Made by a program: the position numbers and the translations under genes. Positions 9,307 through 18,275 of a DNA stretch of 64,000 bases are shown piece after piece; position 1 is the first letter of the stretch, and each line of letters starts with the position of its first letter. The notes under the pieces are model-generated. The model did no database searches. It saw only the letters and a list, made by a program, of their open reading frames with translations, and was not told the origin of the DNA. The stretch lies in the NCBI GenBank assembly GCA_963794955.1, contig CAWCGF010000032.1:1-64000 (forward strand), in the 5' to 3' direction. This DNA is from JAFDVL01 sp963794955. GTDB taxonomy: Bacteria; Acidobacteriota; Blastocatellia; RBC074.

Positions 9307-10301
9307 GCGGTTTTCAGGTGCCTGCGGCCCGATAGCCGCAGTGATCAAACCAATGCAGAATGTCTTGCACGGTGACGGCGGCAAAAGCTTCGACCACGGC
9401 AGCAAGTAATTCCTGGAGCAGACCGGGGCTTGAGGGAACGCAAAATGGACTTCACTTTTGACCAGCAGTTTTCGATTGGATTCAAATCCGGCGAATACGT
9501 GTCGGGAGAAAAATGACCCAGGCCCCACGCGCCTCAATGGCCTCGGCGATTTCCTCTGCTTTATGGATGGAGCAGTTGTCCAAAAACGCCGGTTGGCCCC
9601 GTTTTCAAAGTCGGAGCCAGCATTTCTTCGACAAAGAAAAGCATTGTCTGCGTATCAATGGTCTACCGGCACGCTCAACCCCGTGCGGATGCCATCGAGT
9701 CCAAGGGCGGCGATAGTCGAAACGTTGCCGCCACGGTCGCCGGGTACCTGGTCAAACACTCGCTTGCCTGGGGCAGCCCGACCGTAAAGCCTTGTCAAAG
9801 CTAAGTTACTGCCCATTTCGTCAAGGAAGATGAAGTGCCGCCGCGCTAGTCCTTCCATCATTTGCCGGAACGTTTGGCGCGCTTTTTCCTCCCGCTCCTG
9901 GGAACTGAGGCTTTTTTTTTGCGCGGCAGGTTGAGCTGTTGGAGGGCGCGGCAGATGGTGGTCAACTTCACCGTCACCTGACAGTGCAGGCTCAGCGCGG
10001 TTTGTAATTCGGCGAGCGTCGCGTCCGGTTGCCGCGCGATTTCGGCGCACAACAGGGCGCGTTCTTGGTCTTGCAGCGTTGGTTCTACCCCGCCGCCCTG
10101 ACGCAGTGCCAAGTCCTCCCCAGCGCGATGCAAGCGCAGCATCTTTTTGACAAAAGTGAGGCCGACGCCAAACAACGCGGCGATTTCGGACAGCGAATGT
10201 TCCCCTTGCTCGACAGCAGCGACGACACGTACTCTTAACTCTTTTGGATATGGTAACATGCTAAGAATCATACTTTATGGTCGCACCCACCTGCAAACCG
10301 C
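9307..10301 (-). mobile_element. IS630-family insertion sequence
   Basis: The ends are related inverted repeats: GCGGTTTTCAGGTG at the left, and a right end whose complement reads GCGGTTTGCAGGTG. Each is bordered by TA (9305-9306 and 10302-10303), the target duplication of the IS630/Tc1/mariner group. The element is about 995 bases and carries one transposase frame on the minus strand. It sits between the truncated HTH gene and the left end of the IS4-like element. Confidence 0.85.
9314..10259 (-). pseudogene. IS630-family transposase, multiply frameshifted
   Basis: The N-terminal part (10259 leftwards: MLPYPKELRVRVVAAVEQGE) is the IS630 helix-turn-helix. Other frames then supply HFIFLDEMGSNLALTRLYGR with the first Asp, FLDNCSIHKAEEIAEAIEAR with the second Asp, and YSPDLNPIENCW with the catalytic Glu region. 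The protein ends in HWFDHCGYRAAGT at 9314. At least four shifts are needed (near 9900, 9660, 9495 and 9410). The element is either dead or mis-sequenced. Confidence 0.85.
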
Positions 10302-10685
10302 TATAATTGACAGGACTTACGCAAGAAATGAGAAAGCCTAATAGATCATTGATTTAGGAGTGCAACATCGGGGATTCTCTTTGTCCTAACAAGACAAAAC
10401 CTTCCGTTCGAGCGGAAGAAAGAGAAGCTCCCGATGATGCGCCATCATAACACTTCCGATGATCTTTGCCGCTGGGCAGCCTTTTATGTCCTTGGTCGCC
10501 TGCTGACAACGCTCCGACCACTGTTGGCTGACCTCGGCCTGCGCGGCTCGCTGGCCGTCGTCGTTTATCTGACCGGGCTGCTCACGCAGCACAACGTGAC
10601 GGTGACGGAGATCGCCGCGCAGGTGGGGTTGGTCTCGCACGATACCCTGCGCCGGATGCTGCAAACGCTCGGCGGAGATAGAATC

Positions 10686-12072
10686 TAAAGTGGTGGAAGT
10701 AGAAAAGCGACGGTAGGGAGAAAAAAGCGTATCCTTGATGAAATTCTAAACATCATCACCCGTCGGCGGTTAGGCCGACAGAAAGGATACGCGATGAACC
10801 TATCATCTCATGAATCATTATTGACTGTCTCGTCCAGCGAGGGCGATCCATTAGAAACCATAGTGCGGCGCGGGGCGAAACTCTTATTACAAGCGGCGCT
10901 GGAAGCCGAAGTGACGGAGTATCTAGAACGCCAGAAACACGCCCGGCAAGTCGCCGGGACAGAATTTCGGGGCTACCGCAACGGGGTCGGGAAAGAACGA
11001 AATCTGACGGTCGGGAGCGGCACGATTTCTTTGCAAGTGCCGCGTGTGACGGACGTCCCGGCGGGTCAGGAACCGTTCGTGTCCGAGTTGGTCAAGCCCT
11101 ATCAACGACGTTCCAAAAGCCTGGACGAAGTGTTTCCGCAGTTGTTTCTGGAAGGCCTGGCGACACGCGATTTTGAACCCGCGTTGCGCAGTTTGTTAGG
11201 GGCCAAAGCGACGCTCTCGCCCAGTACGATTGTCCGTTTGAACCAGCAATTCAAGGGCGAATATGAAGACTGGACAAAAAGCAGTTTGAGCGGGCAGGCA
11301 ATTTGTTATGTGTGGGTGGACGGGATTTATCTGAAAGCAGGAATCGGCACCCAACGCGCGTGTTTATTGGTCGTCATCGGCGCGGACAGTACGGGGAAGA
11401 AACACTTGCTGGGGTTGACGGAAGGCTTCCGGGAGTCGAAAGAAAGTTGGTTGGAGTTGTTGCGGCAATTGCAGGCCCGCGGGATGACGGAACCGGCGTT
11501 AGCGATAGGCGACGGGGCCTTGGGGTTCTGGGCGGCGGCGGGTGAGCTGTGGCGGTGGACGAAGCAACAGCGGTGTTGGCTGCACAAAATGCGGAACATT
11601 CTGGACAAGCTACCCAAACGGGAACGCGACGAAGCGGCACAACGAGTGCGGGCGATTTACCTGGCGCAGAATCGAGCCGAAGCGCGGCGGTTGGCGGAAA
11701 CGTTAGCGAAGGAGTGGCGCGGGGTGTATGACAAAGCGGCGGAGTGTGTGCTGGATGATCTGGAACGGATGTTGACGTTCTATGACTTCCCGGAAGAGCA
11801 CTGGCGACACGTGCGGACGACGAATCCGATTGAGTCGCCGTTTGCCGCGATTCGGTTGCGCACGAATGCGATGAAGCGGTTGCCGACGGCGCGCAGTGGC
11901 GTGCATCTGCTTTTCCAGTTACTGAAACGCCAGGAAGGGAAATGGCAACGGCTGAGTCATCCCGAAAAACTCCGCGACGTCAAAATGCCCGCCTGGTTAG
12001 CGTTGCAGGCGGCTTCGTAATTGTGCTTTGACTTCAAGGATACGCTAAGGTTGAAAATTATTTCCCCAACTC
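10686..12072 (+). mobile_element. IS256-family insertion sequence nested in IS4-like element
   Basis: The element separates the two halves of the IS4-type transposase. Inner inverted repeats AGCGTATCCTTGA are at 10726-10738 and, as the complement, at 12034-12046. The outer ends are less certain, because the flanks (GATAGAATCT on the left, GACACGATCT on the right) match only imperfectly as a target duplication. It is the youngest visible event, since it carries the only intact transposase here. Confidence 0.75.
10794..12020 (+). CDS. IS256 (mutator-type) family transposase, intact
   Basis: This 408-residue protein matches the usual length of the family. It shows AALEAEVTEYL near the N-terminus, the first catalytic Asp in YVWVDGIYLKAG, the second in AIGDGALGFW followed by CWLHKMRNILDKLP, and the Glu region in RTTNPIESPFAAIRLRT. 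No frameshift is seen over 1.2 kb. The ATG at 10794 follows GGATACGCG. The enzyme is predicted to cut and paste the surrounding element. Confidence 0.95.
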   Translation: MNLSSHESLLTVSSSEGDPLETIVRRGAKLLLQAALEAEVTEYLERQKHARQVAGTEFRGYRNGVGKERNLTVGSGTISLQVPRVTDVPAGQEPFVSELVKPYQRRSKSLDEVFPQLFLEGLATRDFEPALRSLLGAKATLSPSTIVRLNQQFKGEYEDWTKSSLSGQAICYVWVDGIYLKAGIGTQRACLLVVIGADSTGKKHLLGLTEGFRESKESWLELLRQLQARGMTEPALAIGDGALGFWAAAGELWRWTKQQRCWLHKMRNILDKLPKRERDEAAQRVRAIYLAQNRAEARRLAETLAKEWRGVYDKAAECVLDDLERMLTFYDFPEEHWRHVRTTNPIESPFAAIRLRTNAMKRLPTARSGVHLLFQLLKRQEGKWQRLSHPEKLRDVKMPAWLALQAAS

Positions 12073-13269
12073 TTGACACGATCTCTCGGCGTGACCCTGA
12101 CCGCAGGTTTGTGCCTGGTCGTGCGGCTCCTCACGCGGCTCAGTGCGGAGCCGGGCGCGTTGTTGCTTGATGATGTGCTGTTGCCCAAACCCTTTGCCAG
12201 AGCCATCGCACTCTGTTATTGGGATTACGATCACAGCACGCGGCGGGATTGTTTCGGGCAACGCCTGGTCTTCGTCGTTTGGTCGAATGGGAAACTGCTG
12301 CTTCCCTTGCTCTTTGCTTTCTGGCAGAAAGACCCGACGCGCAAGCCAAAGAAGAAGAAACGGAAGCCCGCCACGGGCAAAACGAAAGGCGCAGGCGCTT
12401 CGTCCCGTCGTCGCACGCGTCGCAAACAAACGCCCCAGCCGAAACGACGGTTGCGGCTGCCCAACGGCGTTCATTACCGGACGAAAAATGAACTGGCGCA
12501 AGCGCTGGTCTGGCGCCTGGTGCGCCGCGGACTGCCGGTCGAATATGTGCTCTTTGACAACTGGTACGCTTCGCACGGGAACTTTCGTTTGTTCGAGCGG
12601 CTTCGTTTGAAGTGGGTGACACGCGCAAAAGGCAATTATCGCGTGCAGTTCGCGGGGCTCGCGCTGAGCGTGCAGGAGGTCGCCGCTACCGTCCAGAAAA
12701 CGAACTATCATTACTATGCCGGTCTGCAGGCGCGGGCGCGGTCCTTTGTCGTGGCGAAAGATGGTCGTGCCCTGACGCTGACGGTGATCAAAGACGATCG
12801 CGGGCCGGAGGGCGGACGCACCAAATATCTCCTGACGAATGCGACCGGCCTGACGACCCGGGAGGTCATCGCCTGGTACCGGAGAAGATGGGCGATCGAA
12901 GTCTTTTTCCGGGATTGTAAACAGTACCTCGGACTGGGGCGGAGCGAAGTCCGGGATAGGGACCGAGATCATTTCGCATATCTTTTTGGTCTGTGTCGCC
13001 TACACGGCGTTGCAACTGCTCAAACCAGCGCAGCATGAACAGAACGTCAGTGTCCGAGCCGACAAACACGCGCTGGCTCCGCTGCTGTTGTTCGTCCTGC
13101 CGACGGGAGCGCGTTGCGCCCAGCGCCTGCTGGCAAACGGATCTGACGAAATGATCTCGTTGGAACATCTGTTGGCCCCTGTCAGGACAAGGCTGCCAGC
13201 CTTACCGCTGGCAGAACATCTTGATTTTACTTGAGTTCCGCCCGCTTATTGCGAGCGCGAAAGCCCTGT

Positions 13270-13848
13270 TAGCAATTTCGCCGAACCGCCTGCCGCTATG
13301 CAGGGCGAGCAGGACGAAATGCCGCAAGTGATCAGGTTGGTTGTCCAACTCGGTCAACAGGCGCGCGGCTTCGTCCTCACTCAAGAAGCGAATCCGGCCC
13401 CCACCTTTGGGAAAGCGTTCCACCTCGCGGACTGGATTCTTGTCAGTGATTTTCTGTTGGATCGCCAGTCGAAAGATGCGTGAGAGTATAGCCAGGTGAC
13501 GATTGATGATTTTCTGACTGCGTAGCTTGCCACTCGGAAGCGGTTCTTTTTGAGCTTCAGCTTGTAGGCTTCGACGTGCGGCGCGGAAATCTCTGCAAAT
13601 GTTCGCTTGCCAAAATGAGCGACCAGCATTTTGACGTAGTACCGGGCTTGTTGTGGATCGCTCCATTGCTCGTCGGCCCAAATGAGAAATTTTGTCTGCA
13701 CAAACTTGCTGAAACTTTCACTGCCAGTGGGTTTGCCATAGGTGCCCGGGAAACCTGGCGTTTGGCCGCGGCTTCCGCTTTTGCAACGCCGCGGCTTTGG
13801 ATTGAGCGGCGGGTAGCTATTGCAGAAGCCGAGTAGCACGCACAACAT
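13270..13848 (-). pseudogene. Tyrosine recombinase (integrase), truncated by IS4-like element
   Basis: A core-binding SAM-like domain is visible (FSKFVQTKFLIWADEQW ... HFGKRTFAEISAPHVEAYKL). A one-base shift follows near 13548 in an A run (six A would restore LKKEPLPSGKL). The start of the catalytic domain comes next (FLSEDEAARLLTEL, LLALHSGRRFGEIA), with the first catalytic Arg in HSGRRFGE. Homology stops at the IS4-like right end, so the distal HxxR and Tyr nucleophile are lost. It was probably the integrase of the element whose cargo operon survives at 7607-9306. Confidence 0.8.
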
Positions 13849-13944
13849 ATAAGGACGTTATGTTTCCTAAGCGGGGAATCCAAACCAAGCAACCTTTACA
13901 GCGAATTTCGACTCTCAACCTGACACCCCTTGAGATGGAGGAAT

Positions 13945-14286
13945 ATGAAAACTCGATATTTTACTTCCCTGGTTTTGCTGGCTGCGGCCCTTGTTCTGAT
14001 GGGCTGTCCCAGTCAAACGACCATCAACCGACTCAATGGCGACCCGGCGCGGTATCGCGGCAAGGAAGTGTTGATTGTCGGAACCGTGACAAATAGTTTC
14101 GGCGCGGCGGGTTTCGGAGCCTACGAACTGAGCGATGAAACCGGCAAAATCTGGGTGCTCACCCGACGCGGTGCGCCGAGCAACGGCGCGCGCGTGGGCG
14201 CGGTGGGTCGCTATGTGCAGGGCATCAACTGGAGCGGGCGCAATTACGGTAGCGCCATCGAAGAGACTGACCGGAAAGTGAAATAG
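13945..14286 (+). CDS. Small lipoprotein with OB-fold-like domain
   Basis: From the ATG at 13945 (GATGGAGG upstream) the product is 113 residues with a lipobox (LVLMGC). It is followed by a beta-rich domain (YRGKEVLIVGTVTNSFG, YELSDETGKIWVLT, VGAVGRYVQGI). This layout is that of OB-fold lipoproteins that sit under the membrane. A start 15 bases earlier is possible but lacks the ribosome binding site spacing. Confidence 0.75.
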   Translation: MKTRYFTSLVLLAAALVLMGCPSQTTINRLNGDPARYRGKEVLIVGTVTNSFGAAGFGAYELSDETGKIWVLTRRGAPSNGARVGAVGRYVQGINWSGRNYGSAIEETDRKVK

Positions 14287-14437
14287 GCACCGACTATGAA
14301 ATTGCGCGAGGGCGGTGGTGGTTTCGTGGCGTGCCTCGCCGCGCGTGAGGTGAACTGGTTCGATGGGCTTCGCTCCAAGCCCAATCGCTTTGTAACGAGC
14401 AAAGAAAATCGCAAAGCGAGCGGTCGCCGTTTATCGC

Positions 14438-14899
<462 letters not shown>

Positions 14900-15019
14900 G
14901 AACTTCGTGGTACATTGTGGCTTGATGCAGTACGCACGAGCGTGTGCGACCGAAGGCTTTCCTACGCGAACGCTTATTCCTGTACGGCACCAATCGTTGT
15001 TTACGCGAAAGGAATCATA

Positions 15020-16339
15020 ATGTCAAAACCGAATGTCTGGAAGTTTGCGCTGCTGGTCACCTTAGTCAGTAGCGCGTTACTGGTCGCGCAAGCGCCACGC
15101 TCCACGACTGCCCCAAAGGTGGAGAAGACCAAAGCGATGACCAACGCAGAAGTCGAAAAGATGACTGCCGAAGTGTTGCAACAGGTTAGTGAGATTCGTG
15201 GGCTGAAGCTTTTGCAACCCGTCAAAAGCGGCGCTAAATCACGGGCCGACATCGAACAGATGGTCGTCAAAAACTTTGACGAAGAGACGACACCTGCGGA
15301 ACTTGATGCCGAATACAAAACGCTGCTGGCGTTTGGTCTCGCCCCGAAAGGCTTTAAGTATCGGGAATTTCTTATCAAGTTGCTGACCGAGCAGATCGCG
15401 GGCTTTTACGATCCGAAAAAGAAGGAATTTAACCTGGCCGATTGGAATCCCTTAGAAATGCAAAAGACTGTGATGGCGCACGAACTAACGCACGCCTTGC
15501 AGGATCAGCATTTTGATTTACTGCGTTTTGATAACTGGCCGAAAGGCGACGCCGACCGCGAGTCGGCCATCCATGCGCTCATCGAAGGCGATGCGACGGC
15601 ACTGATGATTGATTACCTGATGAAGCCGATGGGGCGTAGCGTGACACAGTTTCCCAAATCCTTGTTGGATCAAATGAATTCGCAAACCAATGCTCCGGGT
15701 ATGGAGGTGATTAACTCCGCGCCGAATGCCTTGCGGGAAGGCTTGGTTTTTCCCTATAGCTACGGCTTGGGCTTCGCGTATCAGTTGCTGAAAGACAGAG
15801 GCTGGGAAGGCGTTTCAAAGGCATACACGAACCTGCCGCAATCATCGGAGCAAATTCTGCATTACGAAAAATATGCGGCCAATGAAAGGCCCGTCAAAGT
15901 CGAACTAGCGGAGGTTGCCAGCAGTTTGGGCAAAGGCTGGAAGCGCGTGAAATTCGATGTGAACGGCGAGTTCGGTTACTACCTGGCGCTGGTTGAATAT
16001 GTTCCCAAAGACGTGGCGCGTAAGGCGTCGGAAGGCTGGGGCGGCGACCAATTCGCACTCTACGAAAATGCTGACAAAACCAAAGTCACGTTGGTGCATC
16101 TCAGTGCCTGGGATTCGGAGGCTGAGGCCGAAGAGTTTTTTACGGCCTATGGCAAGCGCACGGCGCAGCGTTACCCGCAAGTGCAACCGAACGTTACTGA
16201 CAAACAATTCTTCTATGCAACGCCGGATGGGGTGACGTTGATTGCCTTGCGTGGAAAGAATGTGCTGGTGCTGGAAGGCGCGGCGGCGACGAATGTGACA
16301 GCGTTGGCGGCGAAAGTATGGGAAAGCAAAATCTTATAA
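15020..16339 (+). CDS. Secreted zinc metallopeptidase-like protein
   Basis: The product is 439 residues from the ATG at 15020, preceded by AAAGGAATC. A signal peptide (WKFALLVTLVSSALLVAQA) is followed by a domain with QIAGFYDPKKKEFNLAD and then VMAHELTHALQDQHFDLLRF, an HExxH zinc site. A later acidic residue (DADRESAIHALIEGDATALM, near 195) could be the third ligand, as in gluzincins. No close named family was recognised. The longer open frame running back to 14456 crosses the divergent thioesterase and lacks a signal, so it is rejected. Confidence 0.78.
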   Translation: MSKPNVWKFALLVTLVSSALLVAQAPRSTTAPKVEKTKAMTNAEVEKMTAEVLQQVSEIRGLKLLQPVKSGAKSRADIEQMVVKNFDEETTPAELDAEYKTLLAFGLAPKGFKYREFLIKLLTEQIAGFYDPKKKEFNLADWNPLEMQKTVMAHELTHALQDQHFDLLRFDNWPKGDADRESAIHALIEGDATALMIDYLMKPMGRSVTQFPKSLLDQMNSQTNAPGMEVINSAPNALREGLVFPYSYGLGFAYQLLKDRGWEGVSKAYTNLPQSSEQILHYEKYAANERPVKVELAEVASSLGKGWKRVKFDVNGEFGYYLALVEYVPKDVARKASEGWGGDQFALYENADKTKVTLVHLSAWDSEAEAEEFFTAYGKRTAQRYPQVQPNVTDKQFFYATPDGVTLIALRGKNVLVLEGAAATNVTALAAKVWESKIL

Positions 16340-16437
16340 AAAGCAAAAGGCAAATCGCAAAAGGGCGGCGCTTGATTTCAGCAATTCAGAAGGGGCTTTG
16401 CTATTGCATCCTACTTTTGCGATTGGCCTTTTGCTTT
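16340..16437. repeat. Intergenic word hairpin (AAAAGCAAAAGGC)
   Basis: Two 24-base arms (16340-16363 and 16414-16437) are inverted copies with one mismatch. They are built from the word GCAAAAGGCAAATCGCAAAAG. The loop is about 50 bases. It fills the gap between the peptidase and DUF445 genes. Confidence 0.85.
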
Positions 16438-16464
16438 TATGTGCAGCCTTTTGCCGTTTGATTT

Positions 16465-17277
16465 ATGTCTTTACTCATTAAATTCTCCCCTCTCCTGATT
16501 GCAACTTTGCACGGCTATGGCGCTGCATGGCTGGCGGTGAAAATGCTGTTTCGCCCGCGTCGTCCTATCTACCTTTTTGGCTGGCAGGTGCCGCTCACGC
16601 CCGGTATGTTGCCCAAAGAACGCGAGCATTTCATCGAAGCATTGTCTACCGTGATCGCCGAGCGGTTGTTAAATGTGGAAACCATCGCCGACGAAATCAT
16701 GCAACTCGGCTTGGAAAAAGAAATCACTGACCTCGCCGTCCATCAATCGCAAAGCGACTCCACTGTCCAATTTGTCGTCGAGCATTTGCGTGAACGACTC
16801 TATCACCTGCGCGATTCGGTCGAAGCGCGGTGGGAAATTGCGCGGGCGCTGCGCAAAATTGTCGAAGTAGAAATGGAGCAACGGCTTGGCCTTTTGCGTC
16901 GTGTGGTGGCGGGCTATTTTCTAGATGATGAAGCCTTGTATCGCATCGTGGGCGATTCGATTGACAAGCTGGCCGAGCAAATTGCCGACAGTTTGTTTGC
17001 CCGCACGACGATTGCGCAGGCAATGGCTTCGATTCCCGAAACGATTATGCGTGGCGGCACCGCCCAGCCGAGCGTGGTGAACCGTATCGTGACCATCCTG
17101 AGCCAACGCCTTGACTTTCGCGCCATCCTGATGCGGCGCTTGAGCGCGCTCTCTGATGAAGCTATCGAGCAATTGATCATGGATACCGCCGGCACAGAAA
17201 TCCGCGCGATCATCTGGTTTGGCGCAGGCATTGGGTTACTTGTCGGAATGGTGCAAACGCTTATCAATTTTCTTTGA
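16465..17277 (+). CDS. DUF445 family membrane protein
   Basis: This 270-residue protein has an N-terminal hydrophobic segment with GYGAAWLAVKMLFRPRRPIY, then PLTPGMLPKEREHF, the hallmark of DUF445 (YheB-like) proteins. A long helical middle and a C-terminal membrane helix (IWFGAGIGLLVGMVQTLINF) follow. The biochemical role of DUF445 is not established. It stands alone downstream of the word hairpin. Confidence 0.85.
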   Translation: MSLLIKFSPLLIATLHGYGAAWLAVKMLFRPRRPIYLFGWQVPLTPGMLPKEREHFIEALSTVIAERLLNVETIADEIMQLGLEKEITDLAVHQSQSDSTVQFVVEHLRERLYHLRDSVEARWEIARALRKIVEVEMEQRLGLLRRVVAGYFLDDEALYRIVGDSIDKLAEQIADSLFARTTIAQAMASIPETIMRGGTAQPSVVNRIVTILSQRLDFRAILMRRLSALSDEAIEQLIMDTAGTEIRAIIWFGAGIGLLVGMVQTLINFL

Positions 17278-17280
17278 CCC

Positions 17281-17312
17281 TGGAGCGCAGGCGTCTCGCC
17301 GGCAGCGCGAGT
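17281..17312. repeat. Degenerate CAGGCG...CGCC palindrome
   Basis: GCGCAGGCGTCTCGCCGGCAGC is a damaged copy of the palindrome also seen in mutL (38306-38322). It lies just after the DUF445 stop. Confidence 0.5.
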
Positions 17313-17446
17313 GTGGCGCAACGGCTGGGAAGGGAACTCGCTGAAAAGGAACCGATTCCCTTGTGAGCTAGCGTGCGTTGGTTCCCTCGCTCGCCCAAGC
17401 GGATCGGGATTTGGTTACGGCATCATTCACGGACGAGAACGGTATC

Positions 17447-17854
17447 TTAATGTCCAGAAGTAAGCCCTAGTGCGATATGCTTTTTGAGTAAGGTGGTCAG
17501 TCTTTCCAGGTCAATCGGTTTACTGAGGTACTCGTTACATCCGGCAGCACGCGCTTCCGTACGGGTATATTCGTCGTCCAACGCGGAGAGAATAATAATC
17601 GGGATGGATTGAAATTGGGTAGTGGCGCGCAGGGCGCGGGTGACTTGAAACCCATTAATATTCGGGAGGCGTAAATCCAGCAGCACGACATCGCACGGAT
17701 GCTTGCGCAACGCTTCCAGGGCAAGCGCACCATCTTCAGCTTCGATCACGGCGAAGCCTTCGAGTTCTAACAAGCGCCGCAGCATAAAGCGGCTATCATC
17801 CATATCTTCGACCAATAATACTGTGCCAAAATAAGTTAACGAAGATGACATCAT
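17447..17854 (-). CDS. Single-domain response regulator
   Basis: From the ATG at 17854 (GAGGG upstream) this is a 135-residue receiver domain. It has VLLVEDMDDSRFMLRRLL (acidic pocket), VVLLDLRLPNINGF with the phospho-Asp, IIILSALDD and the conserved Lys in YLSKPID. No output domain is present. It is divergent from the orphan DHp gene and the NtrC-type regulator and may be an intermediate in the same relay. An upstream start would add an unrelated 34-residue extension. Confidence 0.85.
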   Translation of the reverse strand: MMSSSLTYFGTVLLVEDMDDSRFMLRRLLELEGFAVIEAEDGALALEALRKHPCDVVLLDLRLPNINGFQVTRALRATTQFQSIPIIILSALDDEYTRTEARAAGCNEYLSKPIDLERLTTLLKKHIALGLTSGH

Positions 17855-18010
17855 ATCCCTCAGAATTCCTTTGCTAAGACCGCTTAAACGTAGAACATTT
17901 TGTCGGTGGGGGAGGGTGGGCAAAGGGATTCTAACAGGCGCTTTTTGCGAGGACAAGGAAACGTGGTAGGATCGAGTTCCCCTTGATCATCTCACGCGAG
18001 CAAAATCTGT

Positions 18011-18265
18011 ATGAGCGAAGCCGAATTAACACCCTTATCTGAGCTAAATACTGAAGTCGAAGCGCTGCTGGCACGCTTGTTACATGACTTCCGCAATCAG
18101 CTTGGTGGCGTGAAGCTATATGCTGCATTTTTGCGCAAAAGTTTGGCCAACGATACTCTGAAGACGAGTGAAGGCATTGAGGTTTGCGATAAAATTCTCC
18201 GCCAAATAGACGCTTTAACAGCGCACACGAAAGAGGTGGCTCGTTCGCTGCCTAGCAAGAATTAG
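18011..18265 (+). CDS. Orphan histidine-kinase dimerisation (DHp)-like protein
   Basis: An 84-residue helical protein carries an H-box-like segment, LLHDFRNQLGGVKLYAAFL, close to the H-D-x-R-N-P-L pattern of HisKA domains. A second helix (EGIEVCDKILRQIDALTAH) follows, as in a two-helix hairpin. No ATP-binding domain follows: the gene ends and the NtrC-type gene starts 11 bases on. It may act as a His-phosphotransfer adaptor or bind the receiver proteins beside it. Confidence 0.65.
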   Translation: MSEAELTPLSELNTEVEALLARLLHDFRNQLGGVKLYAAFLRKSLANDTLKTSEGIEVCDKILRQIDALTAHTKEVARSLPSKN

Positions 18266-18275
18266 TGAGGTTTGT

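Larger units (their letters stand above)
10434..13234 (+). pseudogene. IS4-family transposase, disrupted by IS256 insertion
   Basis: The N-terminal 80 residues (10434-10688: CRWAAFYVLGRLLTTLRPLL) are separated from the rest (12073 onward: LLLDDVLLPKPFARAIALCY) by the IS256-like element. The remainder shows the IS4 signature Y-(2)-R-(3)-E-(6)-K in YRRRWAIEVFFRDCKQYLGL. A further frameshift near 12985 leads into VCVAYTALQLL and the true C-terminus at 13234. A long basic Lys/Arg insert lies near residues 95-130 of the second part. The gene cannot make an active enzyme as it stands. Confidence 0.85.
10311..13269 (+). mobile_element. IS4-family element interrupted by an IS256-family element
   Basis: The left end CAGGACTTACGC (10311) and the right end GCGAAAGCCCTG (ending 13269) are related inverted repeats. 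Between them is one IS4-type transposase gene split by a second element. The right end lies inside the tyrosine recombinase gene, which is cut there. No clear target duplication is visible. The boundaries are inferred from the repeats and from where the recombinase homology stops. Confidence 0.65.
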
